In this document: in pieces, positions 9,673 to 16,292 of the stretch
Layout of the letters: each line of letters opens with the position of its first letter
Numbering within the stretch: position 1 is the stretch's first letter
Notes under the pieces: generated by a model
Seen by the model: the letters and a program-made list of their open reading frames with translations, nothing else
Told to the model about the DNA's origin: nothing
The model's database searches: none
DNA from: JAUVUV01 sp964548275
GTDB lineage: Bacteria; Gemmatimonadota; Glassbacteria; GWA2-58-10
Reading direction: 5' to 3'
DNA: 64,000 bases
Assembly (NCBI GenBank): GCA_964548275.1
Contig: CAZJQI010000016.1
Span: forward strand, 9,171-73,170
Position numbers and translations under genes: made by a program

Positions 9673-9715
9673 AAATAAAAAAGCCGCTGAAAGTTTTTCA
9701 GCGGCTTTTTTATTT
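9673..9715. terminator. Bidirectional intrinsic terminator
   Basis: A 20-bp perfect stem (9673-9692 and 9696-9715) has the core GCCGCTGAAA / TTTCAGCGGC flanked by A and T runs, with a 3-base loop. The A run on one side and T run on the other let it terminate both the rightward gene ending at 9652 and the leftward operon ending at 9742. Confidence 0.93.
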
Positions 9716-9741
9716 CCCTGCAGTTAATTCGAGCTAGATGA

Positions 9742-10149
9742 TCAAGCTTTGGCTCCTCGTTTCTTCTTTGCAGCCAGTTCTTTCTCCAGAGCGGCCATTT
9801 CTTCCTTGACCGTTTTCTTGACCGATTCCTTGCTTTCCTCCACGAATTTTGAGACCTCGCCACGGATACTGTTGAGCGATTTCTTACCCTCGTCCACGAC
9901 TTTAGACATTTCACCTTTAAGGGAATCCACGGTCTTTTTACCTTCCTCAACTAGCTCGGTGCTTTTTTTCAGAACTTGGCCGGTGGTATCTTTCACCGCT
10001 TTTCTGGCGTCATCGGTTTTCTCTGCAATCTTTTTCCGTGCTTCTTCTCCGGAATAAGGGGCAAACAGCAGGGCCAGCCCGGCACCGGCCACTGTTCCAA
10101 GAAGAAAAGCCTTGATAATCGCAAGTTTGCCATAATCGTTGTCAGACAT
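9742..10149 (-). CDS. YtxH-like membrane-anchored coiled-coil protein
   Basis: 135 aa. The N-terminus has one membrane segment with the YtxH signature A-F-L-L-G-T-V-A-G-A-G-L-A-L-L-F-A-P-Y-S-G (residues about 13-33), then E-E-A-R-K-K-I. The rest is a highly charged amphipathic helix or coiled coil (about 40-130) ending in a Lys-rich tail. AAGGAGG stands just before the ATG. YtxH-family proteins are small stress-associated envelope proteins with no defined activity. It is the last gene of a leftward set (nadE, the DUF948-like gene, this gene) that ends at the 9673-9715 terminator. The pairing with a DUF948-like protein is common in many bacteria. Confidence 0.8.
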   Translation of the reverse strand: MSDNDYGKLAIIKAFLLGTVAGAGLALLFAPYSGEEARKKIAEKTDDARKAVKDTTGQVLKKSTELVEEGKKTVDSLKGEMSKVVDEGKKSLNSIRGEVSKFVEESKESVKKTVKEEMAALEKELAAKKKRGAKA

Positions 10150-10191
10150 AAATCCTCCTTTTCGGTTGAATAATAAACCGCTGTCTGTTAT

Positions 10192-10566
10192 TCAGAGCCA
10201 GCGAGTTACCTTTTGGGAAAAAACTTTCAGCGCGGAAACAAGGTTAAGTAAAGGGTTCCTCAGTTTTTCCTGCACAAGGTCAAGCAGGTCAACAAGCTCC
10301 TCCATTTTTTCTCGAATCTCCGGGATTACCTCAGTCAGGTCCTCTACTTTACGGGTAGTGCTGGTGGAAAGATCTTCCAGGCTGACAGTTATATTCTGAA
10401 GGTGCTCCAAGGCAATCTCAAGCCTCTCTTTCAGGATTTTTTCCAGATACCTTTGGAAAACGCGCAGCTTGAGATATGCGATGACAGTTAACACGGTTAA
10501 CAGAAGAAAGTAGATTGCGATAATGACCAGAGAAACTGCAATGATAATTTGAAGTGTAGTAGACAT
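10192..10566 (-). CDS. DUF948-like single-pass membrane protein
   Basis: 124 aa. A strongly hydrophobic N-terminal helix (residues about 6-32, IIIAVSLVIIAIYFLLLTVL) anchors a long amphipathic helical tail (L-E-K-I-L-K-E-R-L-E...; V-I-P-E-I-R-E-K-M-E-E-L-V-D-L-L-D). This is the layout of DUF948/YoxC-type general stress proteins, which resemble methyl-accepting coiled coils but lack a signalling domain. It lies 42 bases upstream of the YtxH-like gene and 29 bases downstream of nadE, so the three are probably one operon. No enzymatic role is visible. Confidence 0.65.
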   Translation of the reverse strand: MSTTLQIIIAVSLVIIAIYFLLLTVLTVIAYLKLRVFQRYLEKILKERLEIALEHLQNITVSLEDLSTSTTRKVEDLTEVIPEIREKMEELVDLLDLVQEKLRNPLLNLVSALKVFSQKVTRWL

Positions 10567-10595
10567 GGATCAATCACCAAGGGTTAAAGAAGGAA

Positions 10596-11465
10596 TTAAA
10601 GATCCCAGTCTCCGGGGAACCGGAAATCGCGGTTGATCTTTCTATTGCTTGATTTTGCGATCAGAGGCATGTGCCTTTTGTACTGGGTTTGCTGCACCAT
10701 GCGCATGATATTATCGACAACTTCTCGGGGGTAGCCTTGCTCGGCCACCTGCTGTGGGGTTATCCTCCTGTCGATAAGCATTTCAAGCAAGATGTCGGCA
10801 TCCTCATAAGTGAACCCAAGTTCCTCTTCGTCGGTCTGCCCAGCCCAGAGATCCGCGCTCGGCTTTTTATTGATTATTTTCTCAGGCAGACCGAGATACG
10901 CAGCCAGGGTCCTGACCTGGTTCTTGTAAAGGTCTCCCAGCGGATTGAGAGCACAGGCGCTGTCTCCCCAGAGTGTGGAATAGCCGAGAAGATACTCGGT
11001 TTTGTTACCGGTGCCCAGTACCAGGGCTTTTTCCGCGGCGGAGATATCGTAGAGCACTATCATCCGCATTCGCGCCATGACATTGCCCCGGCGCAAGACG
11101 TCCATTTCAGGACTCATTTCAAAAAAAGGCTTGACCATCGGCGTTATCTCGACCAGCCGATGGGGAATGCCCAGTCTTTTGGCAAGCATTTCTGCATCTG
11201 CCAGGCTCTCGGGGTTGGATGTCTCGTAAGGCATCATCACCCCGATCACATTCTCGGCTCCAAGCGCTTTGGTGGCCAGGGTGGCGGAAAGGCTCGAATC
11301 GATCCCCCCGGACAGACCTACGACAACCTTCTTGAAACCCGTTTTGAGAACCTCGGTGCGGATGAAATTGGTTAATACTTCGACCACCTGTTCGCAATTA
11401 ATGGCCAGAGGTTTTCTTTCCGATTCTTTTGAGTTCATGGAGACTCGAAATGAATTATTCATCAC
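10596..11465 (-). CDS. nadE: NAD+ synthetase (ATP pyrophosphatase domain only)
   Basis: 289-aa cytoplasmic enzyme that adenylates nicotinic acid adenine dinucleotide and amidates it to NAD+, the last step of NAD biosynthesis. The PP-loop motif G-L-S-G-G-I-D-S-S is at about residues 50-58. G-T-G-N-K-T-E-Y-L-L-G-Y and the L-Y-K-N-Q-V-R-T-L-A-A-Y-L segment typical of NadE follow. There is no fused glutaminase domain. In related lineages a nitrilase-family glutaminase gene lies directly upstream and supplies ammonia. Here that gene survives only as a deleted remnant, which overlaps the nadE start (11455-11465). The enzyme may therefore depend on free ammonia, or another amidase may serve it. The start at 11465 is chosen for translational coupling. 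Confidence 0.9.
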   Translation of the reverse strand: MMNNSFRVSMNSKESERKPLAINCEQVVEVLTNFIRTEVLKTGFKKVVVGLSGGIDSSLSATLATKALGAENVIGVMMPYETSNPESLADAEMLAKRLGIPHRLVEITPMVKPFFEMSPEMDVLRRGNVMARMRMIVLYDISAAEKALVLGTGNKTEYLLGYSTLWGDSACALNPLGDLYKNQVRTLAAYLGLPEKIINKKPSADLWAGQTDEEELGFTYEDADILLEMLIDRRITPQQVAEQGYPREVVDNIMRMVQQTQYKRHMPLIAKSSNRKINRDFRFPGDWDL

Positions 11466-11682
11466 ACAGGATGGAAGAACGGATACGCGCCTTCGGAAGT
11501 TCGTCCATCTCGATCTTGATCGTCGCCTGACCTTCCTCGAGCAAAGGCAGGCTTTCGATTACTACTCCGTGGGGATCGATGATATGCGAACATCCGCTGA
11601 AGATTATACCATCCTCACAGCCTGCACGGTTTGCTTCTAAATCCCCCAGGCGTGGAGCTGTTTGTAGTATTCTGACAAGCAT
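11455..11682 (-). pseudogene. Internally deleted nitrilase-family glutaminase (nadE partner remnant)
   Basis: 75 codons from ATG 11682. Residues 1-18 (M-L-V-R-I-L-Q-T-A-P-R-L-G-D-L-E-A-N) look like the first beta strand of a carbon-nitrogen hydrolase (IALAQ-x-x-P-x-x-G-D-x-x-x-N). The next residues (N-R-A-G-C-E-D-G-I-I-F-S-G-C-S-H-I-I-D-P-H-G ...) look like the family's last strands, normally about 200 residues later. The catalytic Glu, Lys and Cys regions are missing between them and the frame is kept. The stop overlaps the nadE start, as in intact nitrilase-nadE pairs. A TTG at 11712 would extend it by 10 residues, without support. It could be a real deletion or an assembly collapse; an active enzyme is very unlikely. 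Confidence 0.7.
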
Positions 11683-11801
11683 TCCAAATTCTATGAGTAT
11701 GATCCGAGGCAAAAGATATCTGGATCAAAAGGAAAAAATTTGATCGAAGCTGTTCCGAAGAAGCAAAGATTACTTGAATCCTCAACAATTAGACGTATTC
11801 A

Positions 11802-11831
11802 ATGATAATACAGCCTTAACTGATTTGTCAA
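11802..11831 (-). promoter_or_regulatory. Sigma-70 promoter of the nadE operon
   Basis: On the minus strand, TTGACA (11826-11831, exact consensus), an 18-base spacer and TATCAT (11802-11807, 5 of 6). It lies about 120 bases upstream of the nitrilase remnant and so would transcribe remnant-nadE-DUF948-ytxH. It is divergent from the thioredoxin promoter at 11871. Confidence 0.65.
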
Positions 11832-11870
11832 TAACCACCACATTAAAGTGTGTCGAAAACGAGGTTTAGA

Positions 11871-11899
11871 TTGCGTTTGTCCGGACGGTATATTATAAT
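11871..11899 (+). promoter_or_regulatory. Probable promoter of the thioredoxin operon
   Basis: TTGCGT (11871-11876, three of six), a 17-base spacer and TATAAT (11894-11899, exact). The predicted start is near 11906, about 90 bases before the GTG at 11998. The 315-base gap 11683-11997 holds this promoter and the divergent one at 11802-11831, and nothing else I can identify. Confidence 0.5.
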
Positions 11900-11997
11900 T
11901 GTAACCTGATTTCGAAGTTTGTTTATAGTGTATCTTACTATTGCCTGGAAAAAACTGCCTTGTTTGCGGTTTTAATTAAAGAAAGGTGGGTAAAATT

Positions 11998-12333
11998 GTG
12001 TCTGAGAATAAACCACAGGCAGTTGACGATATTTCCTTCGAGCAGCAAGTCCTGCAGGCTGAAAGTATTGCTGTTGTGGATTTTTGGGCACCCTGGTGTG
12101 GACCCTGTTTGTTCATGGCTCCGGGGATGGAAACTTTTGCCAAAGCCAATGCGGGCAAGGTGAAAGTCTTCAAACTTGATGTTGATGAGAATCCTAAAAC
12201 AGCACAAAAGTACGAAATAAGAAGCATCCCCACAGTCATATATTTTGAGGCCGGAGAGCCGGTGGACATTTCCATTGGAGCGGTTTCTGAGTCAACTTTG
12301 CAGAGTAAATTGGATGTTTTGTTAGAGGGCTAA
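11998..12333 (+). CDS. trxA: Thioredoxin
   Basis: 111 aa from GTG 11998. AGGTGG (11985-11990) lies 7 bases upstream, better placed than for the GTG at 11986. A single thioredoxin fold carries the redox-active W-C-G-P-C motif (about residues 32-36, in V-V-D-F-W-A-P-W-C-G-P-C) and the cis-proline segment R-S-I-P-T-V-I-Y-F near 76-84. It is cytoplasmic (no signal peptide) and reduces protein disulfides, with electrons normally from thioredoxin reductase, whose gene is not in the window. It is the first gene of a probable three-gene operon with a phosphatidyltransferase and tmk, with gaps of 8 and 31 bases. Length is normal. Confidence 0.93.
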   Translation: MSENKPQAVDDISFEQQVLQAESIAVVDFWAPWCGPCLFMAPGMETFAKANAGKVKVFKLDVDENPKTAQKYEIRSIPTVIYFEAGEPVDISIGAVSESTLQSKLDVLLEG

Positions 12334-12341
12334 AACCACAG

Positions 12342-12953
12342 ATGAGATTTGTTCCGAAATTAATCAAATACTGGTACATTGACCTCATCAGCCCGATAAT
12401 CCGCTTTTGCATTCGCCGTCGCGTCCAACCGAACTTGATAACCACGATCGGTTTTGTTTTTTCTGTTGGCGCGGCGCTGGCTTTTGCGAGCGATAATGTG
12501 CAATGGGCTGGAGCAATCCTCCTGTTCAGCGGCACCTTTGACATCATCGATGGAAAAGTGGCACGAGCCACGGGTATGAGCAGTAAATTCGGCTCGTTCT
12601 TCGATTCCACGATGGATCGGCTGTCAGACATGATCATCTTTCTGGGTCTTTTGTACATGTACCTGGGAAAAGGCCATCAGGAGATGATCTGGGTGATTAT
12701 GCTGGCTGTTATCGGTTCGTTGATGGTGAGCTATGCGCGTTCAAAAGCGGAAGCTCTCGGGATCAACTGCAGCGTGGGATTGTTTCAGCGCCCAGAGCGG
12801 GTCGTTTATCTGGGATTCGGCGCCATTCTGGGACATATGACACTTTATTACGTAATCTGGTTTCTGGCGATTGCGTCCAATCTAACCGTAATTCAAAGAA
12901 TCTTCCACGTTTACTCAGTTGCCCACGGCGTGCCGCTGGACAAAGAAGAGTAA
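12342..12953 (+). CDS. CDP-alcohol phosphatidyltransferase family (possible inositol-phosphate type)
   Basis: 203-aa polytopic membrane enzyme. The family signature D-G-x(2)-A-R-x(8)-G-x(3)-D-x(3)-D is complete: D-I-I-D-G-K-V-A-R-A-T-G...S-K-F-G-S-F-F-D-S-T-M-D-R at about residues 66-90. These residues bind the metal and the CDP-diacylglycerol. The alcohol acceptor cannot be read from sequence. The N-terminal basic helix and the overall length resemble both PgsA and the phosphatidylinositol-phosphate / archaetidylinositol-phosphate synthases. An inositol-1-phosphate synthase is encoded at 30612, which favours inositol phosphate as acceptor, but this is inference. It starts 8 bases after trxA and lies before tmk. 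Confidence 0.78.
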   Translation: MRFVPKLIKYWYIDLISPIIRFCIRRRVQPNLITTIGFVFSVGAALAFASDNVQWAGAILLFSGTFDIIDGKVARATGMSSKFGSFFDSTMDRLSDMIIFLGLLYMYLGKGHQEMIWVIMLAVIGSLMVSYARSKAEALGINCSVGLFQRPERVVYLGFGAILGHMTLYYVIWFLAIASNLTVIQRIFHVYSVAHGVPLDKEE

Positions 12954-12984
12954 TTATTGTCGTGAGTAACAGAGCTAATCTCTT

Positions 12985-13629
12985 ATGAAAAAAGGAATCT
13001 TTGTCACGATAGAAGGGTGCGAGGGAACCGGCAAAACTACCCAGGCCAAACTTCTGGCGGATTACCTCACCACTCAGGGATACCAGGTGCTGGTTACCCG
13101 TGAGCCGGGTGGTACGGTGATTGGTGAGAAAATCAGGAAAATTCTTCTTGACCGGAACCACCGGGAACTCGCCCCCCGCGTCGAACTCCTGCTTTACCTG
13201 GCAAGCCGTTCTCAATTAGTAAGCCAGGTGATCAAGCCAGTCCTCGAGGAGGGGAAGATCGTTATTTCCGACCGCTTTCATCATTCCTCTCTCGCCTATC
13301 AGGGAGGGGCAAGGGCTCTGAATATGCTTCTGGTGCAGCAGATCAATGAATTCGCCACAGAAGGTGTCCTTCCAGATATAACCTTCCTTCTGGATTTACC
13401 GCCTGAGATTGGGATGGAAAGAAAGGGATCATATGATGAAGACAGGATGGAAGGGCAGGGCATCGAATTTCACCAGAAAGTCCGTCTAGCTTTTCTCTCT
13501 CTCGCCAGCCAGGAACCTGAACGAATCGTTGTGCTCGACGCGGATCAGCCGGTGGAACAAATCTCCACTTCGATCAATAAGCACATGAAAGCCCTACTGG
13601 ACAAACACTCTCCCGAGCGCAGTCGATAA
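12985..13629 (+). CDS. tmk: Thymidylate kinase
   Basis: 214-aa cytoplasmic enzyme that phosphorylates dTMP to dTDP for DNA synthesis. The P-loop G-C-E-G-T-G-K-T-T is at about residues 10-18. The dTMP-binding T-R-E-P-G-G-T is at about 38-44, and the D-R-F (S-D-R-F-H-H-S-S-L-A-Y-Q-G) motif is near 95-108. The LID region (M-E-R-K-G-S-Y-D-E-D-R-M-E) is of the usual kind. Length is normal. It is the third gene of the trxA operon. It is convergent with the GspE-like gene, which ends 32 bases away, and I see no terminator in that short gap. Confidence 0.93.
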   Translation: MKKGIFVTIEGCEGTGKTTQAKLLADYLTTQGYQVLVTREPGGTVIGEKIRKILLDRNHRELAPRVELLLYLASRSQLVSQVIKPVLEEGKIVISDRFHHSSLAYQGGARALNMLLVQQINEFATEGVLPDITFLLDLPPEIGMERKGSYDEDRMEGQGIEFHQKVRLAFLSLASQEPERIVVLDADQPVEQISTSINKHMKALLDKHSPERSR

Positions 13630-13661
13630 TCCAATCTGATATCTTAACTTTTTGCTTCCCC

Positions 13662-15827
13662 CTAGCCCCGCACGCACCGCAGGACCTCCTCCATGGAAGT
13701 AATCCCCTTGGCCGCCTTTTCAAGACTGTCCCTGAAAATCGGCACCATCCCGTTCTTGAGCGCCTCTTTTTTGATCTCCTCGCTGGATGCGTTGCGCAGC
13801 ACGGCCTCTTTGATCGCGTCGTTCATAGTGAGAATCTCATGCGAGCCGATTCTGCCCTTGTAGCCGGTGCCGTTGCAGGTTTCGCATCCTTTGGCCTTGA
13901 ACAGCGTGGCTCCCTTGGCTAAATCCTCCAGCAGTTGAATCTCTTCCTCGCTGGGATTATAAGACTCCTTGCATTTCGGGCAAAGCCGCCGAAGGAGGCG
14001 TTGGGCGCAGACAAGAAGCAGAGAACTGGAAACGAGAAACGGCTGGATACCCATGTCGAGGAATCTGGTAACCGTGCCCGCAGCGTCGTTGGTATGCAGA
14101 GTGCTGAAAAGAAGGTGTCCGGTGAGCGAGGCCTCGATTGCGATTTCGGCGGTTTCCAGGTCCCGGATCTCACCCACCAGGATCACATCCGGGTCCTGGC
14201 GCAGATAGCAGCGAAGAGCGTTGGCAAAGGTCAACCCGATTTCTTTGCGCATCTGCATCTGGTTGATACCAAAAAGCATGTATTCCACCGGGTCTTCTGC
14301 TGTCTGGATGTTGATAGCCGGATCGTTGATATGGTTGAGCGCTGCATAAAGGGTTGTGGTTTTACCGCTACCTGTAGGCCCTACATGAAGAATCATCCCG
14401 TAGGGGCTTTTGAGAAGTTTTTCATAGATCGCCAGGTTGTACCCGGAAAAACCCATCATCTCCAGTCCAACCGTTGTGCTGGATTTATCCAGGATACGCA
14501 TCACCACCTTTTCGCCGAAAACCATCGGACCCATGGCCACGCGTAGGTCGATATCGATCCCGGTACGGGTGAACTCCTTGAACTTGATCCGGCCGTCCTG
14601 GGGCAGGCGCCGCTCGGCTATGTTCAGTCCGGCCATGATTTTGAGCCTGCTGATCAGGGCTTTGAGAGAATTTGGCGGAAGCTTGAGCGCTATCCGGCAG
14701 ACCCCGTCCACCCGGTAACGTACAAGCACCTCTTTTTCGAACGGCTCGACATGGATATCACTCGCACCGCGGGTATAAGCGTCCTCGATGATCCGGTTGG
14801 CGAGCTGCACGATCGGCGTGCTTTCCTCGTCCACATCCTCTCCAAACTCCAGCGACTCGACATTCTCACCGTACTCGCTGCCCACCAGGGCTGCTACCTC
14901 GTCGATATCAGTCGAATCAGTCTTGAAAAAGCTTTCTATCACCTTTTTAATCCGGCTTTCGGCCGACACGACTATTTTGGCTGCCTCAAGCTTGGTTGCC
15001 CAGCGGAAACTGTCTATGCGGTCGAAATCAACCGGGTTGGAGATGGCAATTTCAACCGACTGGGTGCCGACTTTTTTAATCGGCAGAATTAAAAACTTTT
15101 TCAGGTTCTTTTCACCCACCAGGTTCATCAGTTTCTCATCCGCAACGAAATCCTCAGCGATATCGTAATAATCGTGGTCTGTGAGCCGGCTCAGGTAATA
15201 GGCCAGCTCGGCATCGGTCATTTTTACATCCGGCTGATGGACTTTCTGGATGATCTTTGCCGAGTAGTCGGAAACTTCCTCGAGAAGCTGACGGTCCTTT
15301 TCGGTGAACAGCTCGGGGCTGCCCGGAGGATTTTTGTTTATTATCTGAATTGCGCCAATTACCTCATCGGTCACCAGTGGCACGGTGATCATACTCTTGG
15401 TCTGGAAGCTGGTTTCCTCGTCAACTCCGCTGAAAAAGTTGGGATCGTTCTGGGTGTCCAGGGAGATATAGGTATCGCTGCTTTCGATTACCTTGCCCAC
15501 TATTCCCTGACCCCTTTTCAGAGTAATATTGCGCAGGCGTTCGACCTTTTTCTGGTAGGCTTCTTTCAGTTTGTCGCTGTTCTTGTATAGTTCCTCGCTG
15601 AAATAGGCGTGGGTAAAATGGATCAGGTTGTCCCCGCCCACCGAATAAATCGTGATCGCCTGCGCCTGCACCAGCTCGACAAGTTTCTGAAAAGTGATTT
15701 TGAGAACGGTCTCCAGGTCCTTTTTTGTTATTTCTCGCTTGGACACGAGAATCTTGAGCAGATTGTTCAGAACCTGCTTTTCATCAGCCGTGCTTTTTAG
15801 TTTCTTCTCAGCGGCGGCTTTGCTCAT
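13662..15827 (-). CDS. GAF-domain GspE/PilB-type secretion ATPase
   Basis: 721-aa cytoplasmic hexameric-type ATPase of type II secretion / type IV pilus assembly. Residues about 25-195 form a GAF sensor domain (G-Q-G-I-V-G-K-V; I-G-A-I-Q-I-I-N-K). About 205-320 is an MshEN/GspE N-terminal domain, and about 340-721 is the motor. Walker A is G-P-T-G-S-G-K-T-T (about 480). The Asp box, Walker B and His box follow (I-L-V-G-E-I-R-D...L-L-F-S-T-L-H-T-N-D-A). Four zinc-binding cysteines lie in C-P-K-C (about 614) and C-E-T-C-N-G-T-G-Y (about 650). GAGG is 5 bases before the ATG. No pilin, platform or secretin gene is adjacent, so it is an orphan. Unlike standard PilB it carries a GAF domain, suggesting ligand control of assembly. 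It is divergent from the sigma-54 module. Confidence 0.9.
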   Translation of the reverse strand: MSKAAAEKKLKSTADEKQVLNNLLKILVSKREITKKDLETVLKITFQKLVELVQAQAITIYSVGGDNLIHFTHAYFSEELYKNSDKLKEAYQKKVERLRNITLKRGQGIVGKVIESSDTYISLDTQNDPNFFSGVDEETSFQTKSMITVPLVTDEVIGAIQIINKNPPGSPELFTEKDRQLLEEVSDYSAKIIQKVHQPDVKMTDAELAYYLSRLTDHDYYDIAEDFVADEKLMNLVGEKNLKKFLILPIKKVGTQSVEIAISNPVDFDRIDSFRWATKLEAAKIVVSAESRIKKVIESFFKTDSTDIDEVAALVGSEYGENVESLEFGEDVDEESTPIVQLANRIIEDAYTRGASDIHVEPFEKEVLVRYRVDGVCRIALKLPPNSLKALISRLKIMAGLNIAERRLPQDGRIKFKEFTRTGIDIDLRVAMGPMVFGEKVVMRILDKSSTTVGLEMMGFSGYNLAIYEKLLKSPYGMILHVGPTGSGKTTTLYAALNHINDPAINIQTAEDPVEYMLFGINQMQMRKEIGLTFANALRCYLRQDPDVILVGEIRDLETAEIAIEASLTGHLLFSTLHTNDAAGTVTRFLDMGIQPFLVSSSLLLVCAQRLLRRLCPKCKESYNPSEEEIQLLEDLAKGATLFKAKGCETCNGTGYKGRIGSHEILTMNDAIKEAVLRNASSEEIKKEALKNGMVPIFRDSLEKAAKGITSMEEVLRCVRG

Positions 15828-15884
15828 TTAAACCTCGTGTTTTTAGGAATGTTACCGAGTGGAAAAATTTTCTTTTATTATTAT

Positions 15885-15913
15885 AATATAAGCATCCGCC
15901 TGACAGGTGACAA
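15885..15913 (-). promoter_or_regulatory. Sigma-70 promoter of the GAF-GspE gene
   Basis: On the minus strand, TTGTCA (15908-15913, five of six), a 17-base spacer and TATATT (15885-15890, five of six). The predicted start is near 15878, about 50 bases before the ATG at 15827. It is placed back to back with the sigma-54 promoter at 15991. Confidence 0.7.
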
Positions 15914-15990
15914 GACGTTATTTCCATTTTAGAGAAGCTTATTGGCTTGTTGATAATAATAAAATTCATGCCAGAACTTGTTTTTCCTTA

Positions 15991-16006
15991 TGGCATGAAG
16001 ATTGCA
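15991..16006 (+). promoter_or_regulatory. Sigma-54 (RpoN) promoter
   Basis: TGGCATGAAGATTGCA matches the RpoN consensus TGGCACG-N4-TTGCW with one mismatch (T for C). GG (15992-15993) and GC (16004-16005) have the required 10-base spacing. The predicted start is near 16017, 33 bases before the ATG at 16050. The -24 element is also the right arm of an 8-bp inverted repeat, TTCATGCC (15965-15972) and GGCATGAA (15992-15999), which may be an operator. Transcription would then need an AAA+ enhancer-binding protein; none is in the window. Confidence 0.82.
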
Positions 16007-16049
16007 TTTCTTGTTAAAAACAACTGAAACTCTATCATAGGAGATTAAA

Positions 16050-16205
16050 ATGCCGCTAGATCCTGAAATCGTGCTAAGCTGCGTCCACCTATATTCGATG
16101 ATCGGTGAGCGGAAAAAGTCGCGGTTCTACGACAGGTTGTTTGTCCACATGATGAAACGCTCGATCAGAAACTCACGGCTTGACAGCCAGAGCCCTTTAG
16201 AATAA
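16050..16205 (+). CDS. Small 51-aa protein of unknown function
   Basis: ATG 16050 is preceded by AGGAGA (16039-16044) at 5 bases and lies 33 bases after the predicted sigma-54 start, so it is well placed for translation. The product (M-P-L-D-P-E-I-V-L-S-C-V-H-L-Y-S-M...) is short, basic in the middle (R-K-K-S-R-F-Y-D-R-L) and has no membrane segment or signal peptide. I recognise no family. It could be a regulatory peptide or the first gene of the 16293-22883 module, 87 bases upstream of the ExeA-like gene. Confidence 0.55.
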   Translation: MPLDPEIVLSCVHLYSMIGERKKSRFYDRLFVHMMKRSIRNSRLDSQSPLE

Positions 16206-16292
16206 AATATTTGTTGAAGCTATAAGTAAATATTTGAAAAATAAACAAATTGTAGCGATTATCTTTCCTGGTTCTGGCGATTTTCCGAGGCG

